NCBI RefSeq assembly: GCF_004682015.1
Contig: NZ_SMLM01000004.1
Location: 124,001 to 188,000 of the forward strand
Origin: Ramlibacter henchirensis
Lineage (GTDB): Bacteria > Pseudomonadota > Gammaproteobacteria > Burkholderiales > Burkholderiaceae_C
Length of the DNA stretch: 64,000 nucleotides
Direction: 5' to 3'
Shown here: in pieces, positions 1 through 7,116 of the stretch
Numbering within the stretch: the stretch's first letter is position 1
How the letters are laid out: every line of letters starts with the position of its first letter
The notes under the pieces: generated by a model
Databases searched by the model: none
What the model was told of the DNA's origin: nothing
The model's input: the letters and a program-made list of their open reading frames with translations, nothing else
Translations under genes and position numbers: made by a program

Positions 1-750
1 CGCGAGAGCGTCGTAGAAATCGTCCGGAGGCAGCTCGCGCGCCTGGCCCTTGTAGCCGCCGGTGTCGAGCAGGCGGCTGCCGGGCGGGAGCTGGAAGGCA
101 AGCCCGCGCGAAGCCATTGCATCGAGCAGGTGCACGAAGCTAAAGGTGGCGCCGAGCACCGCCACCGATTCGCCACGCTCCACGGCTTGCTTGAGCGCGT
201 CGCAGAACCCATCGACAACGAGGCCGTGCTTCGCGCTCACCCACGAGCGGCTGCCTTGCGTGCCGAACGTGCGAGCGGCGAGGGAGAGATAGCGCGCGAG
301 CGAGGAGTTCGGAAGTTCCTTCTCATCCGGGAACAGTGTCAGCATCGGCGTGCGCTCCCGCGTGTGCATGAAGCGTTGCGCGAAGTTGCGGCGCATCGAC
401 AAGTCCCACAGCTCGATGGTCGGATGGTGGTTGCGGCCCTTGACGTCGGCGCGCGTCGTGCCGCTCGTCATGAATACGCGCTCGCATTCGGCGGGCGACA
501 TGCAGCTGAGCGTGGTCTCCTTGAAGCCGCTGATCGGCACGGCCGGTATGTCGCGCCACCCGCTCACGCGCCGCGGTGTGACACCGCGCCGCTGGCAGAA
601 GCGGCGGAACGTCTCGCCATGCTCGTACTGGAAGGCGAACACCTCGGCCGCCATGGCGTCGAACTCCGCATCGGTGCAGCCCTCCTGGCCAACGAAGACG
701 AGCAGCCGCTCCACGAGCCGCTGCATGGGCTCGGGCAGGTGCCGGCTCAT
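1..750 (-). CDS. Acyl-protein synthetase, LuxE-like (3' end beyond window)
   Basis: The reverse strand is open for 250 codons from an ATG at 750 to the window edge, so the C-terminus is missing. The protein has the adenylate-forming motif FMTSGTT (residues about 93-99) and the block LDTGGYKGQARE (about 232-243), both typical of LuxE/acyl-protein synthetases. These enzymes activate a fatty acid as acyl-AMP and pass it to a cysteine or partner protein. The ATG overlaps the thiD stop by four bases (ATGA), so the two are probably translated together. No other lux genes are visible, so bioluminescence is not implied; non-luminous proteobacteria carry such proteins. The family call is firm, the substrate unknown. 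Confidence 0.85.
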   Translation of the reverse strand, partial: MSRHLPEPMQRLVERLLVFVGQEGCTDAEFDAMAAEVFAFQYEHGETFRRFCQRRGVTPRRVSGWRDIPAVPISGFKETTLSCMSPAECERVFMTSGTTRADVKGRNHHPTIELWDLSMRRNFAQRFMHTRERTPMLTLFPDEKELPNSSLARYLSLAARTFGTQGSRSWVSAKHGLVVDGFCDALKQAVERGESVAVLGATFSFVHLLDAMASRGLAFQLPPGSRLLDTGGYKGQARELPPDDFYDALA

Positions 751-1592
751 GGCAGCGGCCTCAGTTGCATCGGCACCGGTGCATGGGCGTGGTTGAGCGG
801 GCCGCTGCCTGCGCCGGTGCGCACTTTCGCGCCCGCCTCGAGCGCGGCCCGAACATAGGCGCGGGCGCGGGCCACGGCGTCCTCCAGACCGGCCCCGAGC
901 GCGATCCACGCTGCGATCGCGCTGGACAGCGTGCATCCGGTTCCGTGGGTGTTGCGCGTGGGAATGCGCGGGTCGCGGAACCAGCGGGGCGGAGCGCCTT
1001 GCACGAGCAGCAGGTCGCTGACCATCTCCCCTTCCAGGTGGCCGCCCTTGAGCAGGACCGCGCGCGCGCCCATCCCAAGCAGCTGCTGCGCAGCGGCCTC
1101 CATGTCGGATTCATTGCGAAGCGGCCGGTCGACCAGCATGGCGGCCTCGTCGAGGTTGGGCGTGACGAGCAGGGCGCGCGGGAAAAGTTCGCGCACCAGC
1201 GAAGCCACGGCTTGCCGATCGATCAGCACCGCGCCGCTGGTGGCCACCATCACGGGATCGAGCACCACCTGGCGCAGCCCGTGCCGGTCCAGCGCCGCGG
1301 CCACGGTCTGCACGGTGGGCGCCGAGTGCAGCATGCCGATCTTCACGGCGTCGATGCCGATGTCCTGCGCCACCGCGTCGATCTGGTCGGACAGGATGTC
1401 GAGCGGCACGGCGTGGATCGAGCGCACGCCCAGCGTGTTCTGCGCCGTCAACGCGGTGATCGCGCTCATGCCGTAGCAGCCCAGCGCCGAGAAGGTTTTC
1501 AGGTCGGCCTGGATGCCGGCGCCGCCGCCCGAGTCCGAGCCGGCGATCGTCAGCACGCGCGGATAGCGCATGGTCGTCGCGACGCCGTTCAT
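747..1592 (-). CDS. thiD: Hydroxymethylpyrimidine/phosphomethylpyrimidine kinase
   Basis: ThiD phosphorylates HMP and HMP-phosphate in the pyrimidine branch of thiamine synthesis, in the cytoplasm. The 281-residue protein has the ribokinase-fold signatures GSDSGGGAGIQAD near residue 18 and HGTGCTLSSA near residue 215, and full family length. The ATG at 1592 was chosen because it overlaps the stop of a short leader ORF with a strong Shine-Dalgarno site; a second ATG at 1571 is possible. A TPP riboswitch lies upstream on the same strand, so expression should fall when thiamine pyrophosphate is plentiful. The stop overlaps the start of the LuxE-like gene. Confidence 0.96.
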   Translation of the reverse strand: MNGVATTMRYPRVLTIAGSDSGGGAGIQADLKTFSALGCYGMSAITALTAQNTLGVRSIHAVPLDILSDQIDAVAQDIGIDAVKIGMLHSAPTVQTVAAALDRHGLRQVVLDPVMVATSGAVLIDRQAVASLVRELFPRALLVTPNLDEAAMLVDRPLRNESDMEAAAQQLLGMGARAVLLKGGHLEGEMVSDLLLVQGAPPRWFRDPRIPTRNTHGTGCTLSSAIAAWIALGAGLEDAVARARAYVRAALEAGAKVRTGAGSGPLNHAHAPVPMQLRPLP

Positions 1593-1627
1593 GGACGGCT
1601 CCGCGGAGATGAGGCAGGCGGGGACAT
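1589..1627 (-). CDS. 12-codon leader ORF coupled to thiD
   Basis: An ATG at 1627 lies four bases after a near-perfect AAGGAGG (1632-1638, reverse strand). It opens a 12-residue frame, MSPPASSPRSRP, whose TGA overlaps the thiD ATG as ATGA. thiD itself has only a weak site, so ribosomes probably load here and re-initiate on thiD. The AAGGAGG lies inside a hairpin arm of the riboswitch expression platform. The peptide itself probably has no function. This is inferred from sequence arrangement only. Confidence 0.55.
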   Translation of the reverse strand: MSPPASSPRSRP

Positions 1628-1634
1628 CGGACCT

Positions 1635-1666
1635 CCTTCGGTGGCTGCTGGCCGCTGCTCCGAAGG
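1635..1666 (-). promoter_or_regulatory. SD-sequestering hairpin of the thiD leader
   Basis: On the transcript, CCTTCGG (1660-1666) can pair perfectly with CCGAAGG (1635-1641), which overlaps the AAGGAGG ribosome binding site of the leader ORF. This is the arrangement expected of a translational off-switch below a TPP aptamer. No U-run follows, so attenuation by termination is less likely. Confidence 0.6.
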
Positions 1667-1701
1667 ACGGTCGCCCCCGGCTGTGGAGCCGCGGGCTGGT
1701 G

Positions 1702-1786
1702 CTCTTCTTACGCCGGTCTGAACCGGTTCAAGTTCACGGGTCTGGATCTCAGCACGCTGGCGCGTACACCCCGGAGCGAAGAGGAT
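1702..1786 (-). promoter_or_regulatory. TPP riboswitch (THI element)
   Basis: On the reverse strand the conserved parts appear in order: a closing stem CCTCTTC/GAAGAG, CCGGGGTG, the invariant GCTGAGA block, ACCCGTGAACTTGAACCGG and a terminal AAGAAGAG. It lies about 75 bases upstream of the thiD leader ORF on the same strand, and thiD is a classic TPP-regulated gene. The aptamer binds thiamine pyrophosphate; boundaries are good to a few bases. Confidence 0.93.
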
Positions 1787-1915
1787 TGTGACACGGACCC
1801 GTGGCAGGCGCTCCGCGCGCAGCCACTGCCGCACGGCACAGCCTCACGAACGCGCGTTGAGCACGTGCTTCTTCCCTTGCCGACTCGGCTGCGGAGAAGG
1901 CCTGGAAGATGACGC

Positions 1916-1921
1916 TATAAT
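1916..1921 (+). promoter_or_regulatory. -10 box of tRNA-Asn
   Basis: A perfect TATAAT ends 11 bases before the tRNA start. No convincing -35 hexamer is visible 17 bases upstream. Confidence 0.5.
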
Positions 1922-1932
1922 CTTGGGCTTGT

Positions 1933-2008
1933 TCCCCGATAGCTCAGTCGGTAGAGCGCCGGACTGTTAATCCGTAGGTCCCTGGTTCGAGCCCAGGTCG
2001 GGGAGCCA
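1933..2008 (+). tRNA. tRNA-Asn (anticodon GTT)
   Basis: A 76-base cloverleaf with acceptor TCCCCGA/TCGGGGA, an encoded GCCA end, D-arm AGCTCAGTCGGTAGAGC, anticodon loop CTGTTAA (GTT, Asn) and T-arm CCTGGTTCGAGCCCAGG. Its 3' 45 bases are the left attachment site of the island; because the incoming element carried an identical copy, the tRNA stays intact. Confidence 0.97.
1964..2008 (+). repeat. attL: 3' half of tRNA-Asn
   Basis: This 45-base segment, from the anticodon loop through CCA, recurs exactly at 48973-49017. The flanks diverge on both sides. Together with the adjacent integrase this marks the left end of an integrated element. Confidence 0.93.
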
Positions 2009-2085
2009 TAAGTTCTTGATCTGCCAGCGTTTTTCTCTGGACTCCGCTAGTCCGCCGGTTTTTCCGGCTTCTTTCGGAGACTTGA

Positions 2086-3096
2086 ATGAACGTTCAGCAG
2101 AATTTCGCGGTGGAGGCGATTCCCAGCGCCGACTCCGCAGCCATAGCCCAGCGTCTGAAGGCGCTGGCCGTGCGCCCTCAGTCACTGACTGTGCGCGAGT
2201 TGATCGACCGCTACATGGCGGTTTATGCCGGGGCCGACACAACGCGCGCCCAGCGACTCGCCGCCTGGTCATCTCTCATTGGTGATTTCACGCTCGAACA
2301 GGTCGACTCCGACCTCATGCACGCTGGCCGTGCCGAGCTTGCGAAACAGCCCTCGCTGACCTTCTACGGCCTGGATCACACAGGGCGCCGCATCTTCAAG
2401 GCGAAGCGCGGAGGGAAGCTGAAGACGCCAGCGACGGTGAATCGGTACATGGTGGCCGTGGCCGCCGTCTTCACCTGGGCCATAGATGAACGTCTGGCAC
2501 CGCGCGGGTGGGTGCATCCATGCCGCGGGATTAGGCGTTTGGAAGAGCCCGATGGACGAGTCCGCTTCCTCAGCGAGGCCGAACGAGACCGGCTTTTCGC
2601 GGAGTGCCGTCGCTCGAAATACCCGCGGCTTTATGCGCTTGCCCTCACGGCCATGCTCACCGGCGCCCGAAAAGGGGAGTTACTTAGCCTTCGTTGGCGC
2701 GACATAGACCTCGACAGAGGAGTCGCTCTTCTCGGAAAAACGAAGAATGGCGACAGGCGAGCCTTGGTGCTACTTCCGCAAGTCGTCGACGTTCTGCGTC
2801 CATTCTCAGGAGACGGGGAGCGGTATGTGTTTGGCTCCGTTCGCAGCCGGTGCCAGCTGCCGGTCGTGATCGACTCGCCGTGGCGTGATGCAGTTGCGCG
2901 TGCGCAGATCCAAAACTTCCGCTTCCACGATCTCCGTCACTGCTGCGCGTCGTACCTTGCCCAAGCTGGCACACCTCTGAATGTCATCGCGGAAGTGCTG
3001 GGACATCGCAAGTTAGACATGAGTCGGCGGTATGCACACCTGACCACTCAGTCAAAGGCACATGCGATGCGAAGTGCACTCGGAACCATCGCCTAG
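2086..3096 (+). CDS. Tyrosine-type site-specific integrase
   Basis: The 336-residue protein has a SAM-like core-binding region (about 35-150) and a catalytic domain with the conserved residues: Arg in TGARKGELLSLRW (about 193), HDLRHCC (about 280), His in LGHRKLD (about 305) and the Tyr nucleophile in RRYAHL (about 316). It would recombine island ends with the tRNA-Asn 3' end. The ATG has GGAG seven bases upstream. Position right after the attachment site is typical of island integrases. All catalytic residues are present, so it looks functional. Confidence 0.95.
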   Translation: MNVQQNFAVEAIPSADSAAIAQRLKALAVRPQSLTVRELIDRYMAVYAGADTTRAQRLAAWSSLIGDFTLEQVDSDLMHAGRAELAKQPSLTFYGLDHTGRRIFKAKRGGKLKTPATVNRYMVAVAAVFTWAIDERLAPRGWVHPCRGIRRLEEPDGRVRFLSEAERDRLFAECRRSKYPRLYALALTAMLTGARKGELLSLRWRDIDLDRGVALLGKTKNGDRRALVLLPQVVDVLRPFSGDGERYVFGSVRSRCQLPVVIDSPWRDAVARAQIQNFRFHDLRHCCASYLAQAGTPLNVIAEVLGHRKLDMSRRYAHLTTQSKAHAMRSALGTIA

Positions 3097-3121
3097 GAAC
3101 CACTATTTAGGGAGGAATCCA

Positions 3122-3646
3122 ATGTTGGAAAGCAGCTGTCCGGACGGCAGTGTGAACGCGTCTGATCCAAGCAATGAGGGCTCGAGTGGCATTCCGCACC
3201 TCTACCGCTTCTTCGATGCTTTTCACGGACGTCAATCCATGGATCGCGAAACGCTGATGTGGCTCAATCGGGCCTTTTCTCAGTGGATATTCAACGGGGC
3301 GCGGGGAGATTTGGCCGACGCACTCGGCCTAGGCGGCATGGCGAAGTACGTTGCGAGCCAGATGCGCGAGTGCCGTGACGAGAGCTTACTTATTGAACTC
3401 GAGACGTTAGTGATGCTCGGTGAGAAACCGGACGATGCAGCTGCGATCATTGCAGATACACCGAGGTGCTCAGAAGGCCTGAGCGCGACGACTTTAGAGC
3501 GCTTGTACAAGTCCAAGCACACTCGCTGCGATAAAGAGGCGATGGAATTTGCCGTTTGGGCGGCTGGGGGCGAGGCGGCCTACCTCTCGAAGTACAGCGA
3601 CACGTACATGTCGCCGAAGCTTGTGTCAATGAAGCGGGGGCGCTGA
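3122..3646 (+). CDS. Hypothetical protein next to integrase
   Basis: I do not recognise this protein (174 residues). An ATG at 3122 was chosen because GGGAGGAA lies just upstream; an earlier in-frame start would overlap the integrase. The sequence is soluble and mostly helical by appearance, rich in acidic residues, with no signal peptide or membrane segment. It contains FFDAFHGRQ and a central segment with Leu/Glu periodicity (LLIELETLVMLGEKPDDAAA). Position 25 bases after the integrase suggests co-transcription and a role in island maintenance or recombination, but that is only context. Confidence 0.6.
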   Translation: MLESSCPDGSVNASDPSNEGSSGIPHLYRFFDAFHGRQSMDRETLMWLNRAFSQWIFNGARGDLADALGLGGMAKYVASQMRECRDESLLIELETLVMLGEKPDDAAAIIADTPRCSEGLSATTLERLYKSKHTRCDKEAMEFAVWAAGGEAAYLSKYSDTYMSPKLVSMKRGR

Positions 3647-3769
3647 CTCCAAATCATTGGCGGCGCCGCCACTCACCGCAAGACTTCACCTCGCGTTGTC
3701 TGGGAACCCAAGGCACCCCGCCTTGGGCCAAGGCTCAATGCCTTGGACACGCTGTCAGATGAAGGACTT

Positions 3770-4027
3770 ATGAACAAGGTGAAGACTACAGAACTCTCCA
3801 GGCCATTCGGGCAATTCTGGCCTGTAAGTGTGCTTTGGGAGGGTGACGGCGCCCTCTTTCCCTCTGAGCAGTCGGCGCGATGGGCGCTGCGCGCCATCAA
3901 GCGTCGCTTGGCGGAAGCCGGCGCCCTCGCCTACCACCGCGGTCGGCTACAAGTCGATCCAAAGAAGGTGGCCGAGATCGCGCATGAGCTAGCGATTGAA
4001 AAAGCTCGCCAGCGGTATAGCGCGTAA
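3770..4027 (+). CDS. Small island protein, possible DNA-binding accessory
   Basis: An 85-residue basic protein with a segment SARWALRAIKRRLAEAGALAYHRGR that looks like a helix-turn-helix or winged-helix core. I do not recognise the exact family; small proteins of this look often lie near island integrases. The start at 3770 follows GAAGGA; an alternative TTG lies at 3743. The stop is two bases before the next gene's GTG, so it is probably in one operon with the 4030 and 5031 genes. An excisionase or regulator role is a guess from position. Confidence 0.55.
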   Translation: MNKVKTTELSRPFGQFWPVSVLWEGDGALFPSEQSARWALRAIKRRLAEAGALAYHRGRLQVDPKKVAEIAHELAIEKARQRYSA

Positions 4028-4029
4028 CC

Positions 4030-4932
4030 GTGGCGTGGCCTCATACAACCGCAGTGTTGCTAGCCTCAAAAAGCCGCAACACCGACAGATTCGTTCTCAC
4101 GGCGGTGACTTCGTTCATGAGTTGGGACACTCACGAAGCATGGCCGCCAGTACGCTACATCGCACATGCTATCCAACGATCGGTGCGGCAGACGCAGAAA
4201 TGTCTGCGACGTTTGGAGGAATCGGGAGAACTGGTTGTGCGACGACGTACAGGCGCTTCGAACATCTACATTCTTGGGCCGCGTCTTGTAGACCTCGCGA
4301 AGCGCCTTGCCGCTGGTGAGAGGGGTTTGTGGGAGAAGTTTTCCACAGGAGGTGACGATACCGCTCACCCCTCAAGCACGCCGGACCATGTCGATGTGGT
4401 TCACCTGGGACATGAAGAAGGAGTGCGTGGGACAGCTGACGATGCAGTTCATCCAAAACATAGCTCAACAGTAAAGGAACAGTCTCAGGACAAGGAGATT
4501 GAGCTAAGGGCTAAGCAGTTAGCGAAATCGTTGATTGCCGCTGGTGTCGAAGTCTCCCGGCACGACGCAGTCCGGTTGGAGGAACTGGTGCGAATTGGCG
4601 CGCACTCGGGGGAGGTGCTCGCCGCCATAAGAGCGGCCTCAAGAATTCCGGGTGTCAAGAACGCGCTCGCGTACGGCGCGCAGACCTTAATCAACAAGAG
4701 GCTGGACACCGTCGGAACAGAAGTCGAGCGCACCATGGAATGGAGTGAAGTGCCGTGGCAAGTCGTTGTTGCGCATGGAGAAAGACTAGGTGTCGGCACT
4801 TGGGATCCGAACACATCCATGGAACAGTTCCTTGTCTACAAGGGGCGAGTGACAGATGCCCTTCGTCGCGAACGAGGGACATCAACGGGCACATCCACAG
4901 ACTGGCACGGGATCGACTTACCCCCCCTTTAG
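4030..4932 (+). CDS. Winged-helix (phage replication-initiator-like) protein
   Basis: The first 100 or so residues form a likely winged helix: SRNTDRFVLTAVTSFMSWD, then helices around PPVRYIAHAIQRSVRQTQK and a wing RRLEESGELVVRRR. This is the layout of N-terminal domains in phage/ICE replication proteins (helix_turn_helix_36 type). The middle (about 105-160) is low-complexity and acidic; the C-terminal third is helical without known motifs. The start is a GTG two bases after the previous stop. It may control island replication or transcription. The exact function is inferred. Confidence 0.6.
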   Translation: MAWPHTTAVLLASKSRNTDRFVLTAVTSFMSWDTHEAWPPVRYIAHAIQRSVRQTQKCLRRLEESGELVVRRRTGASNIYILGPRLVDLAKRLAAGERGLWEKFSTGGDDTAHPSSTPDHVDVVHLGHEEGVRGTADDAVHPKHSSTVKEQSQDKEIELRAKQLAKSLIAAGVEVSRHDAVRLEELVRIGAHSGEVLAAIRAASRIPGVKNALAYGAQTLINKRLDTVGTEVERTMEWSEVPWQVVVAHGERLGVGTWDPNTSMEQFLVYKGRVTDALRRERGTSTGTSTDWHGIDLPPL

Positions 4933-5030
4933 GTTCTTCTGCGAAGACAAACGATGCGGGTGATTCGACCCCCGGCGTTTCGCTAGTGGCTGGAAATTTG
5001 ATTTACTTGACAGTTGACATGGAGGTAACC

Positions 5031-5324
5031 GTGAGCGGTAAGTGCACTGGACTGGTCTGGGACAAGTACCCGGGAGGCGGCGATGATTTCAAGCTGGCGC
5101 TGGCGCTCTCGGACAGCGCTGATGACAGCGGGTACGTGTACATCGAGGCGACACTCCGCTTACTGCATCAGGCTCGAGTGACGGAAGCGGAGTTTCGCGG
5201 CGCACTTGCAGTGATGAAAGACAAGGGTTGGCTGAGGGTCATCGACGCAAACGAGTGTCTCTTTCAGCTGGGCGCGCCTTCGGCCGCAACCCGCGGTCCG
5301 AAGATGTTCTTGGTCCCCAAGTAG
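5031..5324 (+). CDS. Short winged-helix island protein
   Basis: A 97-residue protein opening MSGKCTGLVWDKYPGGGDDF and continuing KLALALSDSADDSGYVY. The pattern 'VWDKYPGGG ... LALALSDSADD' matches the start of phage O-type helix-turn-helix domains, followed by IEATLRLLHQARVTEAEFR and a wing near KDKGWLRVI. The GTG at 5031 has a perfect GGAGGT five bases upstream; an ATG at 5020 is the alternative. It probably belongs to the operon from 3770. A role as replication or excision regulator is inferred. Confidence 0.6.
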   Translation: MSGKCTGLVWDKYPGGGDDFKLALALSDSADDSGYVYIEATLRLLHQARVTEAEFRGALAVMKDKGWLRVIDANECLFQLGAPSAATRGPKMFLVPK

Positions 5325-5330
5325 CGGACG

Positions 5331-5380
5331 GCCGGATGAACAATCCGGGGTCAATGCGGCTTTCGACCCATAACAGACAT
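5331..5380 (+). repeat. Anticodon-arm-like hairpin element, copy 1
   Basis: Hairpin CCGGAT-GAACA-ATCCGG (5332-5348) begins eight bases after the previous stop and is followed by GGCTTTCGACCC and ACAGACAT. It shares layout with copies at 12775 and 26756. There is no U-tract, so it is not a simple terminator. Confidence 0.5.
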
Positions 5381-5451
5381 CGCCGCCGGCTGAGCGTCTA
5401 GCAAGCCGGCCCGGAGTCGCGAGCACTCCGCCACACACTCAAGCCGGTGCG

Positions 5452-6516
5452 CTAGACAAGCCCGGAGGCTAGAAACAGCCGCATCTCTCTCGCAGGCTTA
5501 AAGAAGACCGCATCGCGCATCTGAGGGAGGGTCTTTGCACCAGCTGCGTCTTCGAACATATCGAACGAGCACCAGCTTGCAATGCTGATGCCAAGCTGCG
5601 GAATCATTGCCCCAGCGGGGGAGTGCATGATGATGCTCTCGTCCGCAGTCGCCAGCCAGACACCCTTACCAGCGGCTTTGAACCGGTTAAAGCGCTCGCG
5701 CAAGATCGGGCCGTCCTCGATCTCAATAGCGATCCCGTTCGCAGCAGCTCCCGTCACCATCAGTCTCGGTGATGTCCAGTTCATGTGACCGTCTTCGAAG
5801 TGCACTCCGACCGCGTAGCCGTGCTCGGACGCCAGCACATGGTGGTCGCCGATGCGCATATCCAAACGCTCAACGACGATCCGGCCTGGCGGGTCCAGCC
5901 TAAGTTGGAGCGCAACGACGCCCAGCTTCTGCTTGACCACAATTCGGGGTCCCTCCACTTCGATGTCCCAGGCATCGAGTGAGCCGATCCACTCGTTTTC
6001 GTCTAACGCCAAGATGGCTTTCCCTTCGTCATCTGTGAAAACCGCGGAGATCGTCCCAGGCTCACTGGGCCTTCCAGGATTCAGTTTGATGAGATCTTGG
6101 CCGAAGTAGCGCAACACGCTGGTTACGGCGGGGGCGTACACGAGATCGCCCAGTGCCAACTCTGCTTGGCCCGTGTGGAAGTCCAGTGGGCCCCGAGGCT
6201 CCCCCGCTTCGGCCGGCGTTTGCGCTTGGATCTGCTCGTACGCCAGTCGCGCTCGGTCCTTGGACCACTGCTTTCGCGTGATCCGACCGTGGCAGCTCTC
6301 GCATAGTAGGCACATCTTCGCGGGGTCGTGTTCATCGACCCCGACAAAATCCTCGAGGTGCTCGTACACACAGAACCCGTCACGGCAAATGACGCATCCG
6401 AATTTCGAGCGGCGCCGGACCTCTCGACGTACGTCGGATGGGATATGGCGCCTAAGCCCGTGGCGATTCACACGCATGTTCATGAGCTCATTTTGCATGG
6501 GCGACCGTTTCCGCAA
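5452..6516 (-). CDS. HNH-nuclease-like protein with C-terminal beta-rich domain
   Basis: The N-terminus (residues about 20-95) holds a treble-clef pattern: RRRSKFGCVICRD, then YEHLEDF, then CLLCESCHGRIT. Paired CxxC knuckles and a His resemble HNH endonucleases, though the canonical second His/Asn positions are not all obvious, so activity is uncertain. The remaining 250 residues are beta-rich and unrecognised (for example GTISAVFTDDEGKAILALDENEWIG). The ATG at 6516 lies just downstream of the frameshifted gene at 6525, suggesting an operon. A nuclease sensor or effector role fits the defence-rich context but is inferred. Confidence 0.6.
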   Translation of the reverse strand: MRKRSPMQNELMNMRVNRHGLRRHIPSDVRREVRRRSKFGCVICRDGFCVYEHLEDFVGVDEHDPAKMCLLCESCHGRITRKQWSKDRARLAYEQIQAQTPAEAGEPRGPLDFHTGQAELALGDLVYAPAVTSVLRYFGQDLIKLNPGRPSEPGTISAVFTDDEGKAILALDENEWIGSLDAWDIEVEGPRIVVKQKLGVVALQLRLDPPGRIVVERLDMRIGDHHVLASEHGYAVGVHFEDGHMNWTSPRLMVTGAAANGIAIEIEDGPILRERFNRFKAAGKGVWLATADESIIMHSPAGAMIPQLGISIASWCSFDMFEDAAGAKTLPQMRDAVFFKPAREMRLFLASGLV

Positions 6517-6524
6517 ACAGCCGC

Positions 6525-6970
6525 TCAGTTGCGATGCGCTAGGTGCGCCACCGTGCGCCCGATGACCAGCCGGATGTATTCGGCCCTGAATGCGTTGATC
6601 AGGTCCAGGAGCGGCCGACCGTAAGGCAGGCCGACAACCAGCTCCAGTCGATCACCTTCGTGCGCAAGCTCGTCTACGCCGCCCTCGACTTGTGTGGCAC
6701 GCAAGTACTCGGGGTGCACGTGCTCAAATGGGACCAGAGTGGCTTCAAGCACCCAGCCGATTGACGAGCACTCTGAGCCAGGGCGTCGACAGCCTCAGAG
6801 GGGATGTTGCGGAGCATGTAGGAGCGAAATGCTTGCATGGAGGCGTACTGGGCCCCGTGGGCAGCACCTGCATCCAGGCTTCGCAGGAGCGGACTGCGCG
6901 CCGACAGCTCGAAAGCGTCTCTCGAAGAAAGAGCGGCAGGATCGAAGTCATCGAAGTACTCCACGGCCAC
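6525..6970 (-). pseudogene. Hypothetical gene with a probable single frameshift
   Basis: Two overlapping reverse frames read as one protein. The first (6970 to about 6755) runs VEYFDDFDPAALSSRDAFEL...AQSARQ; the second (about 6757-6525) continues GWVLEATLVPFEHVHPEYL...LVIGRTVAHLAHRN. Past about 6757 the first frame turns into unlikely sequence, while the second starts exactly there. A one-base indel near 6750-6760, or a sequencing error, explains this. The alternative is two coupled genes, the second starting at GTG 6752. The product is not recognised; it lies just upstream of the HNH gene. Confidence 0.5.
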
Positions 6971-7116
6971 AGTAAAAAAATCGGCTTTCGCGGTTTGACT
7001 GTGAAAAGTCGTTGGAGGGCGCCTGCAAAGACTCTCGGCCGGACACTGGTTGTCTATACAGCAGTTTCGCTCTGCGGTACTCCCATATCCGGGTCTTCTG
7101 GCTGCTCGAGGCTAGG

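Noticed and set aside
130..858. Plus-strand 242-codon open frame at the left edge
   Set aside because: It is the antisense shadow of the LuxE-like gene and thiD, Arg/His-rich and without family features.
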